Below, one piece after another: positions 49,479-59,580 of a stretch of 64,000 nt of DNA. Below the pieces are notes generated by a model that was not told the DNA's origin, ran no database searches, and saw only the letters and a list, made by a program, of their open reading frames with translations. Position numbers and translations under genes: made by a program. The DNA comes from Catellatospora sp. IY07-71 (GTDB lineage: Bacteria > Actinomycetota > Actinomycetes > Mycobacteriales > Micromonosporaceae). The DNA lies in the NCBI RefSeq assembly GCF_018326265.1, contig NZ_AP023360.1:2161501-2225500 (forward strand), read 5' to 3'. Position 1 is the first letter of the stretch; each line of letters opens with the position of its first letter.

Positions 49479-49886
49479 ATGGATCTGAAAATCGCGCACA
49501 GCTTCCTGTTCACCGACGACCACGACGAGGCGCTGGCCTTCTACCGCGACGCGCTGGGCCTGGAGGTCCGCACCGACGTCGGCGGCGGCAAGATGCGCTG
49601 GATCACCCTCGGCTCCCCGGAGCAGCCCGAGGTGAGCATCGTGCTGACCCCGGCCGCCAGCCCGGCCGCCTCGGCCGAGGACAACGCGGCCATCGCCGAG
49701 CTGATGGCCAAGGGTGTGCTCGGCGGCATCGTGCTCACCACCGACGACGTGGACGCGGTCTTCGAGCGGGTCGCCGCGACCGGCGCCGAGGTGCTGCAGG
49801 AGCCGATCGACCAGCCGTACGGGGTGCGCGACTGCGCGTTCCGCGACCCGTCCGGCAACATGTGCCGCATCAACCAGCCCAAGTGA
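49479..49886 (+). CDS. VOC (glyoxalase/bleomycin-resistance) fold protein
   Basis: 135 aa with two beta-alpha-beta-beta-beta halves: HSFLFTDDHDEALAFYRDALGLEV and GIVLTTDDVDAVFERVAATGAEV, ending FRDPSGNMCRINQP. Likely metal-binding dioxygenase- or resistance-like; ligand unknown. ATG 49479 chosen because TAGCGT (49466-49471) ends 7 nt upstream, so it may be made from its own leaderless mRNA despite lying behind the AraC gene. Confidence 0.88.
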   Translation: MDLKIAHSFLFTDDHDEALAFYRDALGLEVRTDVGGGKMRWITLGSPEQPEVSIVLTPAASPAASAEDNAAIAELMAKGVLGGIVLTTDDVDAVFERVAATGAEVLQEPIDQPYGVRDCAFRDPSGNMCRINQPK

Positions 49887-49891
49887 CGTGC

Positions 49892-49922
49892 CGGCCGGGG
49901 CTCCCGCGTGGAGCCCCGGCCG
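49892..49922. terminator. Bidirectional terminator
   Basis: 13-bp perfect stem CGGCCGGGGCTCC / GGAGCCCCGGCCG, loop CGCGT, between converging genes. Confidence 0.85.
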
Positions 49923-49928
49923 CGCTGC

Positions 49929-51419
49929 TCAGGGCGTGACGGCGATGTTGGTCAGGCCGACCGTGGCGCTGGTGACCGTGTTCGAGGCGTACACCACGTT
50001 CAGGTTGCCGGCGCACTTCGAGGTCGAGGTGATCCGGATGGCGTACTGGCCGACGCCGCCCAGGTTCGAGCTGTTGCCGCGCCACACGTTGCCGCACCCG
50101 TTCAGGAAGGCCGGGGTCGTCGTGGGGTTGTGCGTCTCGTAGCCGTTGACGAACGTGCCGGGCGAGGCGAACGTGCCGGTGTTGTTCTCGATGACGTAGC
50201 CGATGCCCTTGACGTCGATCCAGGAGTCGGCCGAGTTCTGCCCGGAGATGCCGCGCCCGTCGAAGGTGTTGCCGCGTATGACGCCGCTGAACGTGCCCTC
50301 CTTGACGTCGATGTGCTCGGCGGCGACGTACGGGCCGATCCGGTTGTTCAGCACCTGCACCCGGTCGGAGCGGTCCACCCCGCCGGAGTTGCCGTGGCAG
50401 GCCCAGTTGGACCCGGCCGAGCCGAGGTAGACGCCCTCGCCGTAACCGGGCTGCACCAGGCCCGTGTACTCGATGACCGAGTCGCGGATCACCCCGTCGG
50501 CCGAGGACCGGCGGAAGTGCACGCCCTCGTCCTCGGTGTGGTGCACGTACACGTTGCTGATGGTGACGTGGTGCGAGTTGTCGAGCACGATGCCCTTCTT
50601 CGACTCGGCCACCGTGAACCCGTCGAGCTTCCAGTAGGGCGCGTTGAACAGCCACAGGCCGTAGCCGGAATCCCAGCCCGCGGTGGGCTGCGGGCAGGAC
50701 GGCGCGGTGCCGCTCGGGCCGTCGTTGATCAGCACCGCGGAGCGCGGCCCGGTCAGGGTGATCGGCAGACTCGCGGTGCCGGGCCGGGTGGTGGTGAACG
50801 CGCCGCGGTAGGTGCCCGTGGCGAGCCGGATCACGGCGCCCGGGACCGCGCTGTTCAGGGCACTGGTCAGCTGCGCGGCGGTGGCCACGTCGACCACCGG
50901 CCCGTTCGGCGGGGGAGTGGACGTGGGCGAGGCTGACGGGGACGCCGAGGGCGAGGCCGGTGCCGAGGGGGAGGCGGACGGCCCGGCGGTGCGGGACGGG
51001 GAGGCCGAGGGCGCGGGGCCGCCGCCGCACGCGCCGCCGTTGACCGTGCAGTTGAGCGGCAGGCCCAGCCCGGCGGCGTTGAAGCCGAAGGTCTGCGAGG
51101 CGCCGGGGTTGACGGTGCCGTTCCAGCTCACGTTGACGAACCGGTAGCGCTGGCCGGTCTGGGTGCGGGTGGCACTCCACGAGGAGCTGACCGTGGTGCC
51201 CGCGGGCAGGTCGAACTCGACGGTCCAGCCGGTGGCGGCCGCGTCGCCGCTGTTGGTGATGGTGACGTCGGCGCCGTACCCGCTGCTCCACGTGCTGACC
51301 TGGGTGACCGTGACGGTGAGCACCGGTCCGGCCGCGTGCGCGGGGGTGAGCAGGTAGGGCACGGCGGCGCCCAGCAGGGCGGCGGCCAGCGTGACGGCGG
51401 CGGCGCGCAAGGGTCGCAT
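49929..51419 (-). CDS. Secreted CBM2-linker-parallel beta-helix protein
   Basis: 496 aa. Signal peptide to PAHA (~29); CBM2 cellulose/chitin-binding module (~30-130, STWSSGYGADVTITNSGDAAATGW, cited by WSSGYGADVTITN, and FVNVSWNGTVNPGASQTFGF); Ser/Pro/Ala linker (~135-170); right-handed beta-helix (~175-490; VDVATAAQLTSALNSAVPGAVIRLATGTY entry typical of pectate-lyase-like proteins, cited by AVPGAVIRLATGTY). A polysaccharide lyase or hydrolase is likely; no specific catalytic set identified. Starts after AAAGGAG. Confidence 0.85.
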   Translation of the reverse strand: MRPLRAAAVTLAAALLGAAVPYLLTPAHAAGPVLTVTVTQVSTWSSGYGADVTITNSGDAAATGWTVEFDLPAGTTVSSSWSATRTQTGQRYRFVNVSWNGTVNPGASQTFGFNAAGLGLPLNCTVNGGACGGGPAPSASPSRTAGPSASPSAPASPSASPSASPTSTPPPNGPVVDVATAAQLTSALNSAVPGAVIRLATGTYRGAFTTTRPGTASLPITLTGPRSAVLINDGPSGTAPSCPQPTAGWDSGYGLWLFNAPYWKLDGFTVAESKKGIVLDNSHHVTISNVYVHHTEDEGVHFRRSSADGVIRDSVIEYTGLVQPGYGEGVYLGSAGSNWACHGNSGGVDRSDRVQVLNNRIGPYVAAEHIDVKEGTFSGVIRGNTFDGRGISGQNSADSWIDVKGIGYVIENNTGTFASPGTFVNGYETHNPTTTPAFLNGCGNVWRGNSSNLGGVGQYAIRITSTSKCAGNLNVVYASNTVTSATVGLTNIAVTP

Positions 51420-51560
51420 CGACTGGCTCCTTTCTCAAAGGAAGGTTGCCAGTCATCGAACACCGTGGAAGCCGTCCTGCCAAGAGGATGCCGTCCACAA
51501 ATGTGGTTGTTTTAAGGATTGGACACGGTCGACAACGGTGACCTAGTCTGTACCAGCCGA

Positions 51561-51637
51561 CGCGGGGTGGAGCAGCTCGGTAGCTCGCTGGGCTCATAAC
51601 CCAGAGGTCGTCAGTTCAAATCTGGCCCCCGCTACCA
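51561..51637 (+). tRNA. tRNA-fMet (CAT), copy 2, CCA encoded
   Basis: 77 nt including genomic CCA (51635-51637). The first ~51 nt equal copy 1; the T-arm differs (GTCAG-TTCAAAT-CTGGC, with one G-U pair). Initiator features (C1, three G-C pairs in the anticodon stem) are kept. Confidence 0.95.
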
Positions 51638-51641
51638 CGAT

Positions 51642-51680
51642 CGAGACCCGGTTCCCTCAGGGAGCCGGGTCTCGTGTTTC
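51642..51680 (+). terminator. Terminator of tRNA-fMet copy 2
   Basis: CGAGACCCGG / CCGGGTCTCG, 13-nt loop, then TGTTTC. Confidence 0.8.
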
Positions 51681-51697
51681 CGCGGGACAATGGCCGC

Positions 51698-52048
51698 ATG
51701 GCAGTGCGGACCATCGACGAGTACATCAGCGCGCAGCCCGAAGCCGTCCGGCCGGTCCTGGAGCGGGTCCGGCAGACGATCCTGGCCGCCGCGCCGCCCG
51801 AAGCCGGGCAGACCATCAGCTACGGCATCCCCACGGTCACCCTCGACGACCGCTACCTCGTCTACTTCGCGGGCTGGAAGCACCACATCTCGCTCTACCC
51901 GGTGCCCGACGGGGACGAGTCGCTGGAGGCGGCCGTCGCGCCGTACCGGGCGGCCAAGGGCACGCTGCGCTTCCCGCTGCGCGAGGCGATCCCGTACGAC
52001 GTGATCACCCAGGTGGTGGCGGCCCTGCTGGCGCAGCGCGCCGCGTGA
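51698..52048 (+). CDS. DUF1801 (frataxin-like) protein
   Basis: 116 aa: TIDEYISAQPEAVRPVLERVRQTI, ISYGIPTV, YFAGWKHHISLYPVPDG and LRFPLREAIPYDVITQVV are the DUF1801/YdhG features, a frataxin-like fold. Binding partner unknown; some homologues carry iron. ATG 51698 lies 6 nt after GACAAT. Converges on the SARP gene with one base between stops. Confidence 0.9.
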   Translation: MAVRTIDEYISAQPEAVRPVLERVRQTILAAAPPEAGQTISYGIPTVTLDDRYLVYFAGWKHHISLYPVPDGDESLEAAVAPYRAAKGTLRFPLREAIPYDVITQVVAALLAQRAA

Positions 52049-52049
52049 C

Positions 52050-54785
52050 TCAGGGCAGCCGGTTCACCGCGAACCGGCGCTTGGCCAGCTGCTCGCGCAG
52101 GCTGTCCGGGCAGCTGCCCGGCCCCTCCGCCAGCACCGTGCGGATGTCGGGGCCGAGCGCGTGCCCGAGCCCGTCGCAGAGCTGCGCCGCCTGCTCCCAC
52201 AGCGCCTGCGCGGCGGCCCAGTCGGTGGCGGCCGTCGCCGAGGCGAGCAGATCCAGGGCGTACGCCTGCCGCAGCGGGTCGGCCAGCGCCTGCGCCAGCT
52301 CCAGCGCCACCCGGGCATGCCGGGCCGCCGCCGTGGTCCGTCCGAGCTGGAGTTCCACCTCGCCCAGCCCGTGGTTCAGGTAGACCATGGTGTGCGTGTC
52401 GCCGCTGTACCCGGCCATCTCCAGCCCGCGCCGCATGTGCCCGGCGGCCTCCTCGAACCGGTGGTCGTTGTAGTCGAGGTGCCCCAGGTTCAGCCGCAGC
52501 AGGGTCGCGTAACGCGGATCGTCGCCGTAACCGGCCAGGTGCAGGGCTGCGGTGAGGTGCTCGCGGGCGAGCTCGGGCTCGTCGGCTCCGTTGTAGACGC
52601 CGCCCAGGTTGATCAGCAGCGGGCCGATGGTCAGCGGGTCGCCGTGCTGCCGGGCCACGGCCAGCCCCTCCTGGTAGTACGCGATCGCCTCGCCGCGCCG
52701 GCCGAGCTGCTTGCTGGCCACGCCGAGCCCGTTGAGGATCTTCGCGAGGCCGAGCAGGTGCCCGTCGGCGCGGGCGGAGGCCAGCGCGGTCTGGTATACC
52801 TCGTGCCACTCCGCCCAGATCCGGCGCCGGTGGTAGTACGCGAACAGCGCCGTGGCCAGCTGCCACGCCTGCCGGTGCAGGCCCGCGGCGGCCAGCGCGC
52901 GCACGGCGGCGGCCAGGCCCGCGCGCTCGGTCTCGAACCAGGCCGTGGCCTGCGCGCGGGAGGTGAACCGCAGCGGGAAGCGCGGGGTGCGCACCTCGAC
53001 CGGCAGCGGCCCCGCCGCGCGCGGGCTGAGCAGCGGGTACGCCGTGTACGCGGTGTCCAGGTACCAGTCGGCGACCCGGCGCACCGCGTCCGTGCGCGCC
53101 TGCGGCGGGTCCTCCGCGGCGGCCCGCTCCAGGGCGTGCAGGCGCACCAGGTCGTGCAGGCGGTAGTCGGTGCCGTCGCGCACCACCAGGTTGCTCCGCG
53201 CCAGCGAGGTGAGCAGCGAGTACGTCTCGCCGGGCGAGCGGTCGCAGAGCGCGGCGGCGCTGGCCACGCTGATCACCCGGCCGGGGTGCACCGCAAGCAG
53301 CCGCAGCAGCTCGGCGGGGGCGGGCGCCAGGTCGCGGTAGGACTGGTCGAGGATCGCGCGGATGCCGGCGTCGCCGCCGTCGATCTCCAGCGCGGTGAGG
53401 CGCCGGTCCTCCGGCACCAGGTCCTGCAGCACCAGATCGATGCCGTGCTGCGGATCGGCCGCCAGCCGGCAGCCGACGATGCGCAGCGCCAGCGGCAGCC
53501 GATCGCACAGGTCGGCGATCCGCGCCAGGCGGGTGCCGCGCTCGGCGCCGGCCAGCCGGCCCACCGTGCCCAGCAGCTCCAGCGCCTGCTCCGGAGTCAG
53601 CCCGGCGACCCGCAGCAGCCGGGCTCGCTCGTGCACGGCGAGGCTCTCCAGCGCCACCCGGGACACCACCAGCACGGTGACCTCGGGGTCGGCCGGCAGG
53701 GCGGCCCGCACCGTGTCCGCGTCGGCGGCGTTGTCCAGGATCAGCAGCGCGCGGCCGGTCAGCTCGCGCAGGTCCGCGGCCGGCCGGGCACCGTCGCGGC
53801 CGAGGTCGGCGTGGTACGTGCCGCCGGGGAAGTGCTCCGCGCGCAGGTGCGCCCACCGTACGACCAGCGTCGACTTGCCCGCCCCGCCGACGCCGTGCAC
53901 GACCGCCAGCCGCGCGCCGGGCGGCGCGTCGAGCAGCTCGTCCAGCCCCGCCTGCTCGCCGGGACGGGGCACGAAGTCGGGGATCGGCGCGGGCAGGTCC
54001 CGGGCTCCCACGACGGCCGCGTCGGCGCGGGGCGCGGGCACCGAGAGCAGCGGGTCCTCGCGCAGCACCGAGGTGTGCAGGGCACGCAGCTCGCTGCTCG
54101 GCTCGATGCCGGTGCCCGCGATGAGGCGGCTGCGGTAGCGGGCGTACGCGGCGCTCGCGCCCGCGGTCTGGCCGCTGCGGTGCAGGGCCAGCATGTGCAG
54201 CGCGGTGAACCGCTCCCGCTCCGGGTGCTCGGCGGCGGCGCGGGCCAGCTCCGGCATCCGCTCGCGGTGCCGGCCCAGCTCCAGCTCGGCCTGCAGCCAG
54301 CTCTCCAGCGCGACCAGGCGCAGCTCCTCCAGCTCCTGCCCGACCCGCTCGCGCACCCGCGCCCCGGCGACGTCGGCCAGCACCGGCCCGCGCCACAGGC
54401 CGAGCGCCTCCTCCAGCAGCGGGCCGCGCCGCGCCACCGGGGTCGAGCGGTGCACCGCCTGCGCCACCAGCGAGCGGAAGCGGTGCGCGTCGACCCGGTC
54501 GTCGCCGACGCTCACCGCGTAGCCGGTGCCCTCGGTGCGCAGCACGGGCGCGTCCGGGTACGCCGCGAGCTGGGCGCGCAGCCTGGCCACGTGCGCCTGC
54601 ACGGCGCGGCGGGCCTTGGCCGGCGGCTCGCCGTCCCAGAGCAGGTCGATCAGGCGGTCCATCGGGATGGCCCGGCCGGGCTCCAGCAGCAGCAGGGCCA
54701 GCAGGCAGCGTTCCCGGCGGCGTCCCAGCGGCACCGGCGCGTCGCCGGACTCCACGCGGAACGGTCCCAGCACCCGGAACTGCAT
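52050..54785 (-). CDS. SARP-BTAD-NB-ARC-TPR (AfsR-type) regulator
   Basis: 911 aa. OmpR-like winged helix (~1-95, FRVLGPFRVESGDAPVPLGRRR cited by RVLGPFRVESGDAPVPLG), BTAD (~100-245), NB-ARC ATPase with VHGVGGAGKSTLVVRWA P-loop and LLILDNAADADTV Walker B, then TPR repeats to the end. Large SARPs of this build activate secondary-metabolite or stress genes. ATG 54785 is chosen because TATCAT ends 7 nt upstream; ATG 54794 would sit inside the -10. No biosynthetic cluster adjoins it. Confidence 0.93.
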   Translation of the reverse strand: MQFRVLGPFRVESGDAPVPLGRRRERCLLALLLLEPGRAIPMDRLIDLLWDGEPPAKARRAVQAHVARLRAQLAAYPDAPVLRTEGTGYAVSVGDDRVDAHRFRSLVAQAVHRSTPVARRGPLLEEALGLWRGPVLADVAGARVRERVGQELEELRLVALESWLQAELELGRHRERMPELARAAAEHPERERFTALHMLALHRSGQTAGASAAYARYRSRLIAGTGIEPSSELRALHTSVLREDPLLSVPAPRADAAVVGARDLPAPIPDFVPRPGEQAGLDELLDAPPGARLAVVHGVGGAGKSTLVVRWAHLRAEHFPGGTYHADLGRDGARPAADLRELTGRALLILDNAADADTVRAALPADPEVTVLVVSRVALESLAVHERARLLRVAGLTPEQALELLGTVGRLAGAERGTRLARIADLCDRLPLALRIVGCRLAADPQHGIDLVLQDLVPEDRRLTALEIDGGDAGIRAILDQSYRDLAPAPAELLRLLAVHPGRVISVASAAALCDRSPGETYSLLTSLARSNLVVRDGTDYRLHDLVRLHALERAAAEDPPQARTDAVRRVADWYLDTAYTAYPLLSPRAAGPLPVEVRTPRFPLRFTSRAQATAWFETERAGLAAAVRALAAAGLHRQAWQLATALFAYYHRRRIWAEWHEVYQTALASARADGHLLGLAKILNGLGVASKQLGRRGEAIAYYQEGLAVARQHGDPLTIGPLLINLGGVYNGADEPELAREHLTAALHLAGYGDDPRYATLLRLNLGHLDYNDHRFEEAAGHMRRGLEMAGYSGDTHTMVYLNHGLGEVELQLGRTTAAARHARVALELAQALADPLRQAYALDLLASATAATDWAAAQALWEQAAQLCDGLGHALGPDIRTVLAEGPGSCPDSLREQLAKRRFAVNRLP

Positions 54786-54812
54786 GGGCTGCATGATAAC
54801 GAGGCCCCGCCC

Positions 54813-54831
54813 GTGGCAACCCGGTGGCAAC
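54813..54831 (-). promoter_or_regulatory. Probable SARP autoregulatory direct repeats
   Basis: GTGGCAAC at 54813-54820 and 54824-54831: 11-bp period, one helical turn, ending ~16 bp from the TATCAT -10 of the SARP gene, and on its strand each contains TTGCCA -35-like bases. SARPs bind heptamer repeats with 11-bp period next to the -10. Confidence 0.6.
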
Positions 54832-54841
54832 AGCACGGCAG

Positions 54842-54855
54842 TTCGCACGTGCGAA
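54842..54855. promoter_or_regulatory. 14-bp perfect palindrome TTCGCACGTGCGAA
   Basis: Operator-like palindrome in the SARP/recQ intergenic region, 11 bp beyond the SARP repeats. Confidence 0.45.
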
Positions 54856-54864
54856 TCTGGTACC

Positions 54865-54959
54865 CGACCGGCCAGGGCTGCCGGCCGTGCCTACGGGGGT
54901 GGGCAGATCTCATGCTGCCCGAGGCAGGAGGGCTCAGGCCGAGGCACCGGCCTGAGCCC
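54865..54959 (+). ncRNA. Hairpin-rich element with terminator (candidate small RNA)
   Basis: Three successive stems: a CGGCC/GGCCG stem near 54867-54885, GGGCAG/CTGCCC (54901-54920), and GGGCTCAGGCC/GGCCTGAGCCC (54930-54959) followed by TTCGTC as an intrinsic terminator. No gene on either side needs this plus-strand terminator, since the SARP gene reads away from it. No Rfam-type family recognised; no expression evidence. Confidence 0.35.
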
Positions 54960-55031
54960 TTCGTCATGCCGGGCGCCTCTCTCACCGGCTCCGGCATGCA
55001 ATCCGTGCGCCGCGGTCCCTAGGATCGACGG

Positions 55032-56849
<1,818 letters not shown>

Positions 56850-56887
56850 GCCGCGCCGCCGGGTAGAGGGTTGGCACTCCATCGACG

Positions 56888-56938
56888 TTGACGAAATTGT
56901 AAACCTCCTGTTTCATGGGTCGTGATGAGAGCGCTCTC
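56888..56938 (+). promoter_or_regulatory. GH76 gene promoter with LacI-type operator
   Basis: TTGACG (56888-56893) as -35, a weak -10 near 56911-56916, then the perfect palindrome GAGAGCGCTCTC (56927-56938), the CGCT-centred operator typical of LacI/GalR sugar regulators such as CebR. It lies just downstream of the expected start, suited to repression. Confidence 0.6.
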
Positions 56939-56973
56939 CTGCCTCAAGTAATGACTCTGAGCAGGAGGTTCAC

Positions 56974-58407
56974 ATGCGTCTACCGGCACGTCTCATAGCC
57001 GCCGGGCTCGCCGTCGCGGGCCTGGTGGCCGGGCCGCTGGCGACGGCGGCCACCGCGGCGCCCGTCTGCAACCGCTACTGCGACGGGCGCGACCCGGCGC
57101 TGTCGCCGGGCGATCGCGCCCCGGTCAGCGCGACCGTCTGGGGCCGCCAGATCGTGCTGCACTTCGACGACGCCGACGCGATGGGCTGGGCGAGCATCGG
57201 CAACGGCAACCCGGGCGACCGGGTCTGGCTCGACCGCTCCTTCGACGGCGGGCGCACCTGGACCGGCCTGCTCGGCGACACCGCCGTCCCGGCCGGGCAG
57301 CGCGGCTGGCGCACAGGCATGTACAACGTGGACGACTGGGCGGCGCTGGGCGTCGGCGCGCTGCGCGCCTGCGGCAAGGCCGGCGACCGGCCCGAGATCG
57401 CCTGCACGGCCTGGGCCCGCACCACCTGGAACGCGGGCAACCGGCGCACCGCGGCGGCCACCGGCCTGATGACGTCGTACAGCCTGAGCACCGGGCTGTT
57501 CAGCACGACCGGCTGGTGGAACTCGGCCAACGCGCTCACCGCGCTGATCGACAACATCCGGCTCACCGGCATGGGCAGCTACCGCTACGCCATCGCGCGC
57601 ACCTACGACCTGAACGTCAACTCGCGGCTCGGCCACTTCCGCAACGAGTACCTCGACGACACCGGCTGGTGGGCGCTGGCCTGGCTCGCCGCGTACGACC
57701 TCACCGGCGAGACCCGTTACCTGACCACGGCCCGGATCGCGGCCGACCACATGGCGGCGTACTGGGACGGCGTCTGCGGCGGCGGCATCTGGTGGAGCAC
57801 CGCCCGCACCTACAAGAACGCCATCTCCAACAGCCTCTACCTGCACGTCAACGCCGCACTGCACAACCGGCTGCCCGGCGACACGGTGTACCTGCAGCGG
57901 GCCCGCGCCGAGTGGACCTGGTTCCAGGGCACTGGCATGATCAACGCATTATCGCTGATCAACGACGGCATCAGCCTGTCCACCTGCCGCAACAACGGGC
58001 AGGCGGTGTGGTCGTACAACCAGGGCGTGCCCCTGGGCGGCCTCGTCGAACTCTGGCGCGCCACCGGCGACAACAGCCTGCTCACCACCGCCCGCCGCCT
58101 CGCCGACGCCTCCACCACCACGACCCAGCTCCACCTCAACGGCATCCTGCGCGACCCCTGCGAGAACGGCGACTGCGGCGCCGACGGCCCCTCCTTCAAG
58201 GGCCCCTACGCCCGCGGCCTGGGCGTCCTCAACAACACCCTCCCCGACCGTCCCTACACGGCCTACCTGCGCCGCCAGGCCGACACCGCTTACGCCGCCG
58301 ACCGCACCCCGCTCGACCTCTACGGCCTGCGCTGGTCCGGCCCCGTCGACAAACTCGACGCCGCCCGCCAGCACTCCGCCCTGGACCTCATGAACGCCAC
58401 CCCGTGA
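56974..58407 (+). CDS. Secreted GH76 alpha-1,6-mannanase
   Basis: 477 aa. Signal peptide to ATAA (~29). Short N-terminal region with two cysteines, then the (alpha/alpha)6 GH76 fold; catalytic pair D228-D229 in [12 protein letters not shown], plus [24 protein letters not shown] helices near the C-terminus (cited by [14 protein letters not shown]). Cleaves alpha-1,6-mannan backbones of yeast walls or related glycans. CAGGAGG precedes ATG 56974. Probably under a LacI-type repressor. Confidence 0.92.
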   Translation: MRLPARLIAAGLAVAGLVAGPLATAATAAPVCNRYCDGRDPALSPGDRAPVSATVWGRQIVLHFDDADAMGWASIGNGNPGDRVWLDRSFDGGRTWTGLLGDTAVPAGQRGWRTGMYNVDDWAALGVGALRACGKAGDRPEIACTAWARTTWNAGNRRTAAATGLMTSYSLSTGLFSTTGWWNSANALTALIDNIRLTGMGSYRYAIARTYDLNVNSRLGHFRNEYLDDTGWWALAWLAAYDLTGETRYLTTARIAADHMAAYWDGVCGGGIWWSTARTYKNAISNSLYLHVNAALHNRLPGDTVYLQRARAEWTWFQGTGMINALSLINDGISLSTCRNNGQAVWSYNQGVPLGGLVELWRATGDNSLLTTARRLADASTTTTQLHLNGILRDPCENGDCGADGPSFKGPYARGLGVLNNTLPDRPYTAYLRRQADTAYAADRTPLDLYGLRWSGPVDKLDAARQHSALDLMNATP

Positions 58408-58426
58408 CCCACCGCCCCACCCCGGC

Positions 58427-58493
58427 GATCTTGCGTGAACTGTGGGTACGACACGCCCATATAGGACAAAGTCCTAACAGTTCACGCAAGATC
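58427..58493 (+). repeat. 67-nt structured palindromic repeat, copy A
   Basis: Outer arms GATCTTGCGTGAACTGT / ACAGTTCACGCAAGATC (17 bp, perfect) enclose two inner stems, GGG...CCC and TAGGAC-AAA-GTCCTA: a cruciform with a three-way junction. 20 nt after the GH76 stop, before the SIP stop. Confidence 0.85.
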
Positions 58494-58527
58494 GTCGCGA
58501 TCTTGGGGTGGGGAGGGAGGGCGGGGG

Positions 58528-59421
58528 TCAGGCGTCTTCGGTGCGGCCTTGGCGCCAGTAGCCCATGAAGGCGACGGACCTGCGGTCCAGGCCGCGGTCG
58601 GAGACGAGGTGGCGGCGCAGGGTGCGGATGACGGCGGCCTCGCCGGCGAGCCAGGCGTAGAGGGCGCCGGTGGTGCTGGTCTCGGGGACCTCCCACAGGA
58701 TGTCGTTGTCCACGTCGACGTCCTCGACGGCGACGGCCGCGCCGGGAACCGGGACGAGCCAGGCGGCGGCCTCCTGTACGGCGGGCACCAGCAGGCTGCC
58801 GTGCGGCAGGTCCTCGCGGGGCAGCCAGCGCACGTCCACCCCGGCGGGGGCTTTCAGGGTGAGCGCGTCGGCGGCGTACGGCACCTCCAGCAGCGCCGCG
58901 CCCCGGGTGTCGGCGGGCAGCCGCTCCAGGATCGCCGCGATCGCGGGCACGGCCGTCTCGTCGCCGGCCAGCAGCACCGGCACGCCCGGCGCGGGCGCGA
59001 CGAACTCGACGCCGCCGTGCGGCCCGGGGTGCGCCGCGTTCGGTCCCATCAGCACGATCCGGTCACCCGGTTTGGCAGCGCGAGCCCAGCGGGAGGCCGG
59101 ACCGGCGTCGCCGTGCAGCGCCACGTCCACGTCGACCTCACCGACCCCGGCGCGCACCTGGCGGGCGGTGTAGGTGCGGATCGGGTTGCGCTTCTCCTCG
59201 GGGGTGCCGCGCCAGATCGTGTACCAGTCCGGGCCGCGGTCCAGCGCGTCGAAGCCTCCGTCCGGCGCGGGCAGCACCAGCTTGAGCCGCAGGTCGTACC
59301 CGCAGTCCGCGAAGTCGGCCAGCTCCGCCCCGCTGAAGGTGAACCGCGTGAACGTGGGCGTGAGCGGGCTGACGGTCTTCACCTCGACGCTGAACAGCCG
59401 CCAGCTCATAGTCGTCGTCAT
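58528..59421 (-). CDS. Siderophore-interacting protein (FAD-dependent ferric reductase family)
   Basis: 297 aa. SIP FAD-binding half with RTYTARQ (R-x-Y-T) and [18 protein letters not shown](P)H half with [21 protein letters not shown], and the C-terminal [11 protein letters not shown] that marks the family. Reduces Fe(III)-siderophores to free iron. ATG 59421 with GGGAGGG upstream. An IdeR-type iron box lies 39 bp further up, so expressed in iron starvation. Confidence 0.94.
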   Translation of the reverse strand: MTTTMSWRLFSVEVKTVSPLTPTFTRFTFSGAELADFADCGYDLRLKLVLPAPDGGFDALDRGPDWYTIWRGTPEEKRNPIRTYTARQVRAGVGEVDVDVALHGDAGPASRWARAAKPGDRIVLMGPNAAHPGPHGGVEFVAPAPGVPVLLAGDETAVPAIAAILERLPADTRGAALLEVPYAADALTLKAPAGVDVRWLPREDLPHGSLLVPAVQEAAAWLVPVPGAAVAVEDVDVDNDILWEVPETSTTGALYAWLAGEAAVIRTLRRHLVSDRGLDRRSVAFMGYWRQGRTEDA

Positions 59422-59459
59422 AATCGCGCCCTCCCGAACACCAGCCGTGGAGCCCTAGA

Positions 59460-59478
59460 TTAGGTTAGCCTTACCTCC
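59460..59478 (-). promoter_or_regulatory. IdeR/DmdR iron box
   Basis: TTAGGTTAGCCTTACCTCC against the consensus TTAGGTTAGGCTAACCTAA: 14 of 19 match, both half-site cores (AGGTTAG and ACCT) kept. Confidence 0.75.
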
Positions 59479-59506
59479 CTGTGTCAACCGCCCCCTCTAT
59501 CGCGTC

Positions 59507-59573
59507 GATCTTGCGTGAACTGTGGGTACGACACGCCCAGATAGGACGAATACCTAACAGTCCACGCAAGATC
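59507..59573 (+). repeat. 67-nt structured palindromic repeat, copy B
   Basis: Same length and strand as copy A, with changes in the loops and inner stems (TAGGACGAATACCTA for TAGGACAAAGTCCTA) and one in the right outer arm (CAGTCCACG for CAGTTCACG). Lies upstream of the iron box, at the end of the MFS gene. Confidence 0.85.
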
Positions 59574-59580
59574 AACGTGA

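Noticed and set aside
48908-51637. An integrative element with tRNA attachment sites
   Set aside because: No integrase, excisionase or transfer gene in the 2.6 kb; gene content is ordinary.
54848-55022. A short ORF (VRIWYPTGQGCRP...) upstream of recQ
   Set aside because: No ribosome site; it runs through three hairpins and a terminator-like stem.
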